From positions 1,674,001 to 1,738,000 of the forward strand of contig JBLDXI010000046.1 in NCBI GenBank assembly GCA_047495785.1: a stretch of 64,000 nucleotides of DNA. The letters run 5' to 3'. The notes under the pieces are model-generated. The model saw only the letters and a list, made by a program, of their open reading frames with translations. It searched no databases and had not been told where the DNA came from. The stretch is from Lepidodermella squamata (Eukaryota > Gastrotricha). The stretch's first letter is position 1, and each line of letters starts with the position of its first letter. A program made the position numbers and the translations under genes. Positions 1 to 9,118 of this stretch are shown here, one piece after another.

Positions 1-935
1 GCCGATTCCGAGGATGATGCCCAGACAGTTGATATAATTGATGTAAGAGTCCATCGACTAGGTTTGTATTTAATGTTATCGGCTATTTAATGCATTGCTA
101 TATTTCGCTCGTGCCATAGAAACCTGCAATCCTGCGTGCGTTCGAGGCTACTGCGCGGCATCAACATGTCAATGCCCTGTTGGCTGGACGTCCTCCGACT
201 GCAGTTTGCGTAAGATTAGATTCTGGATGCAACTTGCAGGAAACAGAACATAGCTTACTTGACATAACATGTTATCTATCCGTCTGCACTTCATTGGAAT
301 TGTCATAAATTGAAGAAACAGTATGGGGCAAAATAGTTGAGGCAGGAAGATAAGTTTCCAAGTCGTTTGCCAAGCCATTCGCTTGTGAGGGATAATGAAT
401 AATATCAGAGAAATGAATTAGCAAATACTCGTGCGATGTCTCGTGTGCCGTCGTATACCAGCTGAGGTGAAAGAAGGGAAACGCCCGTGGTTAATGTAAG
501 TCGAGAATGCCCGAGTGAGCTTCATCAACCGGACGGACTCGACTCGATGACTCAGCAAGTATGACCGCCATACTCGGGCTCGACTCGAGACCTGAAAACA
601 TACTCACAGTACTCCAATTAACTATAATAGAGAAATCAGACTATAGTTTAAACTGAGCATCATTTTTCTCTATCGAACAGCCGCTTGCCAGCCAAACTGT
701 TCGCCGAGAACTGGAGTATGCCCCGGCCCTGGTCAGCGCTGCACCTGCCTTGCAAGATTCACAGGCGACAATTGCTCTCAAAGTATTGCCTCATGCTGTT
801 ATAAATCATTACCTTTTTTCAATATAACGTTTTTTTACAGCTATCGGCAAGCCCCTAAGTGATCCGAATTCGTATCTACCCGAGTATTCGTATAGTAATG
901 ACGACGCTATAAGTTGGTTCATTTTCATTTTATGA
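1..935 (+). CDS. EGF-module protein, 3' part (partial, copy A of tandem pair)
   Basis: The window opens inside this gene. Readable exons are 1-61, 120-209, 681-782 and 841-935. All join in one frame across GT-AG introns and end at TGA 933-935. The first exon encodes an extracellular-looking stretch (QTVDIIDVRVHRLG) that closely matches bases 1543-1603 of the next gene. The next two exons each encode one EGF-like module: C-x3-C-x3-C-x4-C-x-C-x2-GW, then a CQPNCSPRTGVCPGPG module ending CTCLARFTGDNC. The protein is likely secreted or on the cell surface. No signal peptide is visible because the 5' end is outside the window. It may also be spliced onward into the following copy, since the stop lies in a short non-conserved last exon. 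EGF identity is firm from cysteine spacing; the last exon is uncertain. Confidence 0.6.
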
Positions 936-1121
936 GCTTAGATATAATGTAGAATGGTTTTTCTCAGGTTCTCATTGGTGGATCAGGCAGAATATTAGCT
1001 CGAAGTATAATGCAATCCGATTATTGGTTGATGGTGGCCCTAGACATAGTTGTATGATCACCAAGAGAGTAACATTTGTTGTTTCTTCCTGATTTCTCAT
1101 CAGTCAACATTTCTTACATAG

Positions 1122-2119
1122 TTGTGGAACCTGACCGACTTCACGATCAATATCACCGCTGAAACTAGCGGGATGGATACCGCTGGGCAGGTGTCGCTCT
1201 TTATAACGACCAACGGCTCATACACCTACGCGACAGATGGAAGTACAGGCGCTTTCACGGGCGGCACTTTCACCGGTGCCATATTCCGCTACTTACAAAG
1301 CAACAAAACATTTATTTTTTGCTTCAACGCCTACTGCTACCAACCTCCCCAGCTCGCCTAAAATAACGTTGATTGATGCTAACAATGTCTACTACAAAGG
1401 GCGATTCAACCTGGGCTTAGTGGTCCGCTTTGGCGGGCAAGTCTCCGTCGACCACTGCAACACAACAGTCTGCGAGCGATTGATCGACGGCGTTGCTTTG
1501 CCTAATTTCTTAACTGGCACAACCCTTGTGATGGGTATCCTTGTTGATTCCGAGGGTGACTCCCAGACAGTTGACATAATTGATGCAAGGGTCTATCGAA
1601 TAGGTGAGTTACATAGTCGCGGCTATATTGCCCAGATGCTAATATATTTCGTGCATGCTACAGGAACCTGCTATCCTGAGTGCAACCGAGGCTACTGCAT
1701 AGCTAGAAATACATGCCAGTGTATTGCTGGATGGACGGGACCGAAATGCATGAATCGTAAGTTGCCAGGTCGTTGCCAGAAAAAATAGCAATGTTTTAGA
1801 AGCAGCCTTGCAAATTGGGAAGAATGACGCTTTTTCAGAAAAATTTCTCAATTTCTGCTTTAGAAATATGTGGCTCAAAAATCTGCTCCACAAATGGCTG
1901 GTGCAGTGGACCAAACACTTGTTCATGCTTTGATAAATGGAAAACGGGGCCCGACTGCCTACAACGTAAGGATTCTGAAGATTGTAGTATCATAAGTTGA
2001 TAATATTTCTTTTATCATCAGCTATTTGCGACTGCGCTGTTGCGAAGCGATGTGCGGTCATGATGTGCGACTGCCCAGACGGCAGACAGCGATACGATTG
2101 CAACGATCCTGACGAGTAA
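1122..2119 (+). CDS. EGF-module protein (copy B of tandem pair)
   Basis: Exons 1122-1242, 1301-1603, 1664-1756, 1864-1965 and 2022-2119 join in frame (717 nt) and stop at TAA 2117-2119. The N-terminal approximately 140 residues form a domain I do not recognise (contains FTINITAETSGMD, GRFNLGLVVRFGG and QTVDIIDARVYRIG). Three cysteine-rich modules follow, one per exon: CYPECNRGYC...CQCIAGWTGPKC, CGSKICSTNGWC...CSCFDKW, and a shorter terminal CDCAVAKRC module. It is probably an extracellular matrix or adhesion-type protein. The true start is not clear: 1122 is a splice acceptor (ttacatag), so one or more 5' exons lie upstream, perhaps around 968-1050 (HWWIRQNISSKYNAIR in frame). The last part of its unknown domain plus the first EGF module is duplicated at 1-209, showing recent tandem duplication. 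Confidence 0.6.
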
Positions 2120-3328
2120 TTGCGATGCGCTTTTAGCGCGATATAACCGAAAGGTCTCATGGCTGTGATTCGAGAAGAATACAAATTTTTTTACTTCATC
2201 TTTTCTGAAGAGCTTGTTGTAGTGGTGTTATTGCGAGAAAAAAGTTTATTTCTTATTTCCCTTGATCGCGCAGTTTCGAGATATTACGCATATTATAATG
2301 CACACTAGTCTGTTCTTAGCTTAACTTTTATCTTTTATTTTTATTCGAGGAAAATCAGTGTTTTCAAGGCCGCAATAAATATATACAGATCCAGGACGGA
2401 CCTGTGTTCTTACATAATACCAATCGGACCAACAAAGCAATCACTGATCATGAATACGGCAATTTGAAATACAAGAATTAACACCCGAAAAACATTAGGC
2501 CAGGCAAGTTTTTTCAACTTCAACCGAATGGCGTTGCTCAACTTCAACAAGCGAGGATTTTCAAGTACAGGATTCAAGAGATAGTTTCCGCCTCGTCAAC
2601 ATGCCCCTATCTCGTGCTACGAATATCAGATATAAATGAAACACTCGTACTATACAAAAATGAAAGTTATGAGTCCTGATGTTCCTGCAATCATTCATGC
2701 ACTCTAAACCGAGTAGGAACTGTCCTTTGGTTTATAACATAGAGATCAGATTAACCTGATTAACCAGATTAATCTGATCTCTATGGTTTATAATTGCTGG
2801 CAATAATCTGCAGTAAACTGTTTTCTGCCAACGAAACTTGAGCGGTTTTGAAGTTTTGCATCCGCTGTTTCCTTCAGTCATTTTTATTTCAAATGTTACC
2901 GGTATCAATCGCTTATTATCAATCGTCTGGAAGCTTGCCAACTCCCTCACCAGATGCATTTTTCATCCTGATTTCCTGAAATTAATGCAACATTTTAAAT
3001 GTTTCAGCTTAAGGCTATTCTCAGCAAAACTTGCAGCATATAATCGAATTGAAAAACTTAAACTCAACTTAAATTCTGGTGTTGCCTCTATAATTTCAGC
3101 AACTAAATTAGTGAGGCCAATGCGATGTTTCATGCTTTATTTGATAGCTAGATTCCCCTTGATTTGATAAAAACAAAGGAAATGTCCTGGGTCTTACTTA
3201 TCAGTTGTAGCGGTACTAAAAATAACCGTGTTATCTTTATAAATTAAACGAGACAGCATTATTTCTCTGGGCAAGGCAATTTACGGATTTGATGTGCATT
3301 TCATGTTTATTCTTAATTAATTGCACTA
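2120..3328. other. intergenic; one perfect hairpin
   Basis: No convincing coding exon. The stretch is AT-rich and holds a 17-bp perfect inverted repeat at 2738-2754 / 2769-2785. Open frames here lack start context, domains and splice partners. Confidence 0.5.
2738..2785. repeat. short palindrome (17-bp arms, 14-bp loop)
   Basis: The arm CATAGAGATCAGATTAA is followed 14 bp later by its exact reverse complement. The loop itself carries a related GATTAA unit. It could form a strong cruciform or hairpin transcript. Function unknown; it may be the remnant end of a foldback element. Confidence 0.8.
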
Positions 3329-4543
3329 ATGTCTGCTGGATCCATCGATTTCGCTAAGCATTCAGCACACGAGACCGCCGTTAAACAGTTGCTACGACAA
3401 TGCTGGGAGATGGAATCAACGAAATGTCACGAAATACCCCAGGCCATTCATGATATCGTTACAAAAGCCAGGGAGCGAATAGATGCTGACAAGAAACTCA
3501 AAAAAGTAATCAATAAAAAACTGAACGAGCAAATGGCGCCTGCTCCGTCATCGTGGAAACAATCTGTTCGCAACCTTTTGAGCATAGCTGCCTTGCCAAA
3601 GAAATATCTGCAGGACAGTCGAGCACCGGGGACGAGCAATTCCGAGTTCAAGAAGCAGAAAGAGAATCCATGTGAAACAGCAATCAACAAATCAGAACAG
3701 TGCAAACGATTCGTTTTTGATCCATCTCTTGTTGAGGAGCGAAGGAAAACAGCTCAATCTCAGAAATCCGAGCCGCAGAAATCGGTAGGTCAGATCGACA
3801 ATGCTGATCCGATAAGCAAATGCTGCGCCAAGGCTCAGAACGCTGATTGTCGAGAGCAGGATCGAAACAAAACTGTAGCGAAAATCACGAAAACGTGGAG
3901 ATTCATTGATGATGTTCTCAAAACGGAACCATCAGCCTGGAATTCCTCACAGCCTGTAGATGGAGTTGAAACAGAGCGGGAGTACCTTAGGGAACTGCTT
4001 GGGGATGATGCTTCAGCAGGGGACGAAGTCGAACTAGATGAATTGCAGCTAATTGAGGTATTCGAAATGAGCTACGACGTCTTGCAGCACGACATCATTC
4101 AGAAACTAGTCGAAGTTCATGGCAAATTTTGCGTGAAAAGTCAGCCGGCGCCTCTCACGTCTAAAATTGCGGGTGTCCTGTTGATAAGTATGGCCAAGAA
4201 TCATTTCGCTGAGGATGAAACGCTCAATTTACGCTCTCAGCTATTCTACAACTTACACTCGCCATCAGCTGAAGAAATCAAGAAGGCTGCCTCAAATATA
4301 TTCTGGACGGAACGGTGTGAAACAGCTGGAGAGATGAACAAGGCTTTGGATGAATGGCTCAACGCGCATAATGAAGCCATACGGCATGCTGTTGAAGGCC
4401 GCGGATATTACGCCCATGGCGAACAAATATACTTCGATTTTAACCGCGACATCACGAGCCTGGATGCGGTCGAATCAGCTTGGAAGGTTCGTGCAGCATG
4501 GAAAGCATTCGACGAGCTGACTGGGCCAACAGAATTAACATGA
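3329..4543 (+). CDS. orphan protein, 404 aa
   Basis: A single long ORF from ATG 3329 to TGA 4541-4543 with no need for introns. The product is hydrophilic, with no signal peptide or membrane segment. The N-terminal half is rich in Lys, Glu and Gln; an acidic patch (GDDASAGDEVELDELQ) lies around residues 225-240; the C-terminal third looks alpha-helical and ordered (aromatic residues, regular spacing). No domain is recognised. Two poly(A)-like signals follow (aataaa near 4576, caataaa near 4659), and a TATA-like AT-rich tract precedes the start. It could be a lineage-specific nuclear or cytosolic protein, or the ORF1 of an unrecognised retroelement. Length and intact frame argue that it is real. 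Confidence 0.6.
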   Translation: MSAGSIDFAKHSAHETAVKQLLRQCWEMESTKCHEIPQAIHDIVTKARERIDADKKLKKVINKKLNEQMAPAPSSWKQSVRNLLSIAALPKKYLQDSRAPGTSNSEFKKQKENPCETAINKSEQCKRFVFDPSLVEERRKTAQSQKSEPQKSVGQIDNADPISKCCAKAQNADCREQDRNKTVAKITKTWRFIDDVLKTEPSAWNSSQPVDGVETEREYLRELLGDDASAGDEVELDELQLIEVFEMSYDVLQHDIIQKLVEVHGKFCVKSQPAPLTSKIAGVLLISMAKNHFAEDETLNLRSQLFYNLHSPSAEEIKKAASNIFWTERCETAGEMNKALDEWLNAHNEAIRHAVEGRGYYAHGEQIYFDFNRDITSLDAVESAWKVRAAWKAFDELTGPTELT

Positions 4544-5220
4544 CTCGATAATTCAACCAGCTACGACACGGGAAAAAATAAAACTCCATTTAAGCAAATT
4601 ACCACTTGAGTGCTTGTGCTAAATATCCTTACTATGTGCTTTATGATGCTTGTACGCCAATAAAGTTTTTTTAATTTTTAAGTTCAACATTTGGGAACGC
4701 TATTCCTCGCACAGTAGTTTAGCCTCATTCACATGAGAATGCCTTCGGTCACTTGCTGGACAGGGTCAAAATATTGTCCTCCCACCAATTGCACTCATCA
4801 AGGTTTGGCGAGAATTGTGTTATCTTATCTGGCTCAAAACCGTTCGTAAATTATATTCGTGAAGTTTTTAAATAATATGGAGTTCCTAAATAAAAAGCAA
4901 ATGCACCGAGCCAGGTATAATATTGTTATCGCCGGGTATGAATGATTCGCCGGTTTCCACTGGCCTAAACTTATTGTGACTCGGGATATTCCTTTGTACC
5001 TACATGAGATTTTCCTGTACTGTCGAGCTGCTCTCACTTAGCCTACTTGCTTTGCCCACTTAGGTGTGATAGCATATAAGTATATGAAGAACGAAAACAT
5101 GCTTTGTTCGTTTCCTAGGATAATTAAAGAATTGCATCAGCTGCTGCGTTTCCCAACTTCAATAGATCCAGGCATTACCTGGAGAGAGCAGCTGGTGAAC
5201 AGGATCCATCGCGGATAAGG
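4544..5220. other. intergenic, nothing recognised
   Basis: Contains the likely polyadenylation signals of the preceding gene and no supported exon. Part near 5120-5220 could be 5' UTR or an upstream exon of the next ORF. Confidence 0.5.
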
Positions 5221-5730
5221 ATGAGACTTCGACAGGCTGTCAAAGCATTCCGAGCCGAACGACAAGCAGCTCTCATCACCGCTGTTGTTGAATTCTGCGA
5301 GTTTGTTTCCAGCTACGGACCTAAAAGTTCTCCCGATGTGGCTACAGATCGCTATAATCAGCTTATAGGCAACAAATCAATCTTTCAATCAGCTAGAAAT
5401 TACAACCGTGACGAACCCCGCGAAGTGAGCATGCGCAAAATTGCTTGTGGTTTCTTGAAAACCGGCGGCGACGAGAGGGTGAAAACATTTTTGCAATGCT
5501 ACTTTGGTGGCTCAGCCAATGACAAAAAATTCTGGACTGATAAACTTCAGCCAAAGATCAAAGTATGGCTTGATTCGCAAACAAGTGAAAGCAACATCCG
5601 CGAGCGCATTAATGGGATTGTTCACGACCCTTTCTCGTCCGATTTTACCATTCAAGATGGTAAAGATTGGCGCCGATTAAGTCGACGTGCCGTTAAAAAA
5701 CTTGTGGTAGCATTAGATAATGCTTTTTGA
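5221..5730 (+). CDS. orphan protein, 169 aa
   Basis: An uninterrupted ORF from ATG 5221 to TGA 5728-5730. The product is basic and mostly helical in appearance (RLRQAVKAFRAERQAALITAVVEFCEF at the N-terminus, RRLSRRAVKKLVVAL near the C-terminus). It has no membrane segment, signal peptide or recognisable domain. An upstream exon is possible, because the frame upstream is short and an in-frame ATG opens immediately after a stop. Tryptophan and aromatic residues are conserved-looking (KFWTDKLQPKIKVWLD), which suggests a folded protein. Function unknown. Confidence 0.5.
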   Translation: MRLRQAVKAFRAERQAALITAVVEFCEFVSSYGPKSSPDVATDRYNQLIGNKSIFQSARNYNRDEPREVSMRKIACGFLKTGGDERVKTFLQCYFGGSANDKKFWTDKLQPKIKVWLDSQTSESNIRERINGIVHDPFSSDFTIQDGKDWRRLSRRAVKKLVVALDNAF

Positions 5731-6309
5731 TTGGCTAAGGCGATGAATCTGTTTCTAGAAACACTAGTTTCTACAACTCAGCCGCTTGAGTGAGATAGCC
5801 CGGTTTCATCCCGGTTCGACCGTGCCTACTAATCTGGATTGATTACTGTCAGATAACAGAATAAATACGTGACGATTCGAAATATTGAAATTGACGGGTT
5901 TTATTTCTCTTCCCGCTGATCGTCTGACGGGAAACGTGCAGTTGCAGAACCATCTGCGAATTTTGAATTGTGTCTAAGATAGGGGACGTGAAGTGCGTAC
6001 CAGGTTTCCTAACACCTGGTTTCGACAGCGCTTGCACGATTAAAATACTGTTTATAATCGATTCACTCATCACAATCCATCTGTGAGCCGCTGTTTGGCG
6101 TCGGGTCTGATTTGCTGATTGGATACGGCTTCGACTGCAGCTCACCTAAAGGCAAGGTATTCATCTCCCTACTCGCTCATACCAAGTTAACCAGGCATCG
6201 ACAAGAGGCAGCTCGAACCTGGTCGAGGTCAAAGTCCATCGTTCGAGTTTTCATTCATTCAAATACCTTACGTTTGGACTCTGTACTTTCTCCTCGTAAA
6301 CAACTCAAC
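5731..6309. other. probable LINE 5' region / intergenic
   Basis: No gene is supported. Because the LINE ORF1 starts at 6310, the proximal part is presumably its 5' UTR, but I cannot place the element's 5' end. B-box-like words (GGTTCGACC near 5814; the reverse complement GGTTCGAG near 6215) hint at tRNA-derived fragments but lack a complete tRNA context. Confidence 0.35.
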
Positions 6310-6330
6310 ATGGTGAAGCGTGACAGCAGC

Positions 6331-6576
6331 TGTTGGGACCAGCAACAAAAGTCAATTTGAAAATTATCAAAAGTATTTATTGAAAAACCCCTAGTTAGTA
6401 AAGCAACGTCATTTTATAGAAATTTGGAGGTAGAATAATATTTGTAAATCGAAATCACTTATTTACACAACTGTTAGTGCGTATATTTTGATATTACGGT
6501 AGTTAGTAATTAAACCTGGGAATTGGGTTATTATTTGACCGATTTCTCACAAAGTAATAATTGCAAGAACCTAACA
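6331..6576 (-). repeat. LTR (3' LTR of the nested element)
   Basis: 246 bp, the same length and, by eye, the same sequence as 8157-8402. It is bounded by the short inverted ends TGTTGG / CCTAACA. The outer flank is the target duplication GCAGC. Confidence 0.93.
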
Positions 6577-7187
6577 CCTCCACGCCAAGCTGAGAATGCA
6601 CCGAAGGCATTTGAAGCTGAAAATATAAGAACTCATAATAATACCGTTGAATTTCAGAATAATTCGTATAATTGAAATAAGAGAAAGCAATATAAATTCG
6701 AGAATTAGAGTAATAGACTAGAGAAAACCAGCCACAACATAGAGGACTGAAATGGACATTAATGAGGAAGAACACTAGTCTTGACGTAGCACAGACAGAA
6801 CTCGTAGAAACAGCAGTAGTCGTGACTTTGCAACAACCTTGAATCGTAATTAATTCGACATGAAAAATGATTCGATCGGAATCGCATCGAACTCATCGTA
6901 TATTTAGAAACAGTTGAATTCGCTCTTATGTAAAGCAGCGGAAAAGTCGAATTTGATTGCTCGCACTGGAGCATGAAGAAATAGGAACTCGAAAATATCG
7001 TAGCAGAAATTCGATTATGAAAATTACAGACTTGGCTGTATCAAATAGATTGAAGACATTGCCTCAACGAATGAGATATATTCGAAATTCGAAATTCGCA
7101 TCGGAATTCAGGAAACAAGTAATTGAAATTGCCGAATAGTAGAAGCTCAAGAAATGCAGTAAGAAATCGAGGTAAGTTTGAAATGAG

Positions 7188-8129
7188 CTAATTCCCTCCA
7201 CACTTAACTGAGTTCACCGGGATCTCCTCCGCCTTTAATTTGCTACGGCAGACGGCAGCCAGATGACCCTTTTTACCGCAGAAATCGCAAACAGCATTCC
7301 TATGATGGCAATTTTCGCGCAAGTGATTCGTCCTGCCGCACGAATGACAAGGTGGAAACGATTTTTGATTGGAAGGGGAAACATTTTCGTGCTTTGAACC
7401 ATCTTTGAACTTGGTATTGACTCGTAAAACCGACGATGTGGGCGTTGAGGAGGACTGAACTTCTTCACCTCGGACCGTCTCTTTCGCAACTTTAGAAGCT
7501 TCTTCGACCTCAATAGCTGTATCGATAGCCTTTTGAAAATCAAGATCTGTATCCGAAACTTTAAAAATCGCTTTCAGAACAGATTCGTTCTTGACTGAGC
7601 AGATGAAACGCGTCCGTAGGGCCTCATCTAAGGGGTTAGTGATACTCGAAAAATTACAGGTAGCAGCGTCCTGGCGAATTCTGGCAACCAGCTGAGGAAT
7701 CGACTCGCCTGCTTTTCTGCCAATATTATTCCAAAACTTGTGACGCTCGCGGACGACGTACTTCTTCGGGTCATACTGCTTCTGCATAAACACCGTGATA
7801 TCGTCGTAAGTCGCATCGTTCACTTTTTTCGGGGAAGGCAGCTGCTGAAGGTAAGTTTTGATCTCCTTGAAAATCGCCTCAGACTGGCAACTCAGGAAAT
7901 AGGCCGCTTTCGTCTTCGATTTCGCGTGGGCCTTCGTAAAATTATCGAACCGCTCTTGATAATCTTCCCATATCTCGGACTGCGGGTCGAATCCTGGAAA
8001 TTCTTTGGTAACCTTGGCTTCATTGCCGGATGACAACAAGTCAAGTGCAGCGGAATGTTGGGCTAATGCCTCGGACTGCGAAGCTGTCAGTGTAGTCAAA
8101 CGCTCCAAAATCGCGGCCAAATCGCTCAT
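7188..8129 (-). CDS. gag: Gag polyprotein of the nested LTR element
   Basis: 313 codons from ATG 8129 (MSDLAAILERL) to the stop at 7188. An upstream frame extension into the primer-binding site is not meaningful. The N-terminal helical region and the central capsid-like region (FPGFDPQSEIWEDYQERFDN... through FWNNIGRKAGESIPQLVARI) resemble retrotransposon Gag of the gypsy type. The C-terminus has two CCHC zinc knuckles: CHSCGRTNHLRENC and CDFCGKKGHLAAVC, both C-x2-C-x4-H-x4-C. The frame ends soon after the second knuckle with no protease. It would package element RNA; mobilisation would need enzymes from an autonomous relative. Confidence 0.9.
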   Translation of the reverse strand: MSDLAAILERLTTLTASQSEALAQHSAALDLLSSGNEAKVTKEFPGFDPQSEIWEDYQERFDNFTKAHAKSKTKAAYFLSCQSEAIFKEIKTYLQQLPSPKKVNDATYDDITVFMQKQYDPKKYVVRERHKFWNNIGRKAGESIPQLVARIRQDAATCNFSSITNPLDEALRTRFICSVKNESVLKAIFKVSDTDLDFQKAIDTAIEVEEASKVAKETVRGEEVQSSSTPTSSVLRVNTKFKDGSKHENVSPSNQKSFPPCHSCGRTNHLRENCHHRNAVCDFCGKKGHLAAVCRSKLKAEEIPVNSVKCGGN

Positions 8130-8156
8130 GATAGTGTTTTTCTCGCGTCGCCAATT

Positions 8157-8402
8157 TGTTGGGACCAGCAACAAAAGTCAATTTGAAAATTATCAAAAGT
8201 ATTTATTGAAAAACCCCTAGTTAGTAAAGCAACGTCATTTTATAGAAATTTGGAGGTAGAATAATATTTGTAAATCGAAATCACTTATTTACACAACTGT
8301 TAGTGCGTATATTTTGATATTACGGTAGTTAGTAATTAAACCTGGGAATTGGGTTATTATTTGACCGATTTCTCACAAAGTAATAATTGCAAGAACCTAA
8401 CA
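8157..8402 (-). repeat. LTR (5' LTR of the nested element)
   Basis: 246 bp direct repeat of 6331-6576. On the minus strand it carries the element's promoter side. It is followed by GCAGC, the right copy of the target duplication. Confidence 0.93.
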
Positions 8403-9118
8403 GCAGCCAAAAAGCTAAATCGCTGCCACGCGCTAGTAGAGTCAAGAAGATTCCACGCGAGCACCAAATGGCGCCTGTCATTGATGAAAAATTAGGGCAA
8501 AAAATGGCTCCAGTCGTTTTTCTCGAGCGACTTAATCTACACCCGGGAGAAACATCTATCAAAATTCAGGACTTTGAACATAGATCTGGCTACGTTGGAT
8601 GCATCAAGAATGCGTGTTGGAAATGCAGAAAGGAATTCAACAATAGCGACGTTCGAATTAAATGCCGGCTTTGCGATAATGAAATTCATCAGGACTGTTC
8701 CAAATTGTCGAAATCTGTAATTAAAATTGTGATGCAAAAAGATAGTAATTTGGCTTACCTATGTGGTTGTGATAAACTGGATGATGTGCTGCTGCCTCTA
8801 CCAGAGCCTCCTGAACTTTCCCATCACCTTCTCAAAAATATTCCTGATTTCGCTCAGGTTTGTAATGCAAACGGCGGTGTGTGCAATGATGATCTACCTG
8901 TTCCACCAAGTTATGAAGCGTTTATTGCTCGTTTTGACTACCTATTTCATGATTCATGGGGAAAATATGGACTGCATGTGAAAAACAAAGCTCCGTCCGG
9001 TAAAGACTTCTTCGATACTCTCGACAAAGGCGTGAATGTATGCAATTCGCTCGCTTTCTCTGAACTATTCACCAAATAGGTAATTGGCGCCCCCACAGGC
9101 AATGCTTCTCGCAATCTG

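Larger units (their letters stand above)
6331..8402 (-). mobile_element. gag-only LTR retrotransposon nested in LINE ORF1
   Basis: Two direct repeats of exactly 246 bp (6331-6576 and 8157-8402) bound the element. Each runs TGTTGGGACC... to ...CCTAACA on the plus strand. The 5-bp target duplication GCAGC flanks it (6326-6330 and 8403-8407). On the minus strand the 5' LTR is 8402-8157. A primer-binding-site candidate TTGGCGACGCGAG begins within 3 nt of it, then gag follows. A purine-rich tract (GGCGTGGAGG) abuts the 3' LTR at 6577-6586. Only gag is coded; no protease, RT or integrase can be found in the 611 bp between gag and the 3' LTR. The LTRs look identical by eye, so the insertion is recent. 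Confidence 0.93.
6310..9079 (+). pseudogene. LINE ORF1 (PHD-finger-like), disrupted after codon 7
   Basis: Seven codons at 6310-6330 (MVKRDSS) precede the LTR insertion. The frame resumes at 8408 directly after the duplicated GCAGC and runs to TAG at 9077-9079. Without the insertion the ORF would be about 230 codons. The middle encodes a Cys/His cluster (CWKCRKEF...IKCRLCDNEIHQDCSKL) that fits a PHD/FYVE-like zinc finger, as found in ORF1 of CR1-group elements. The downstream part shows no known fold. The insertion separates the start codon from nearly all of the protein, so this copy should be non-autonomous. Confidence 0.75.
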
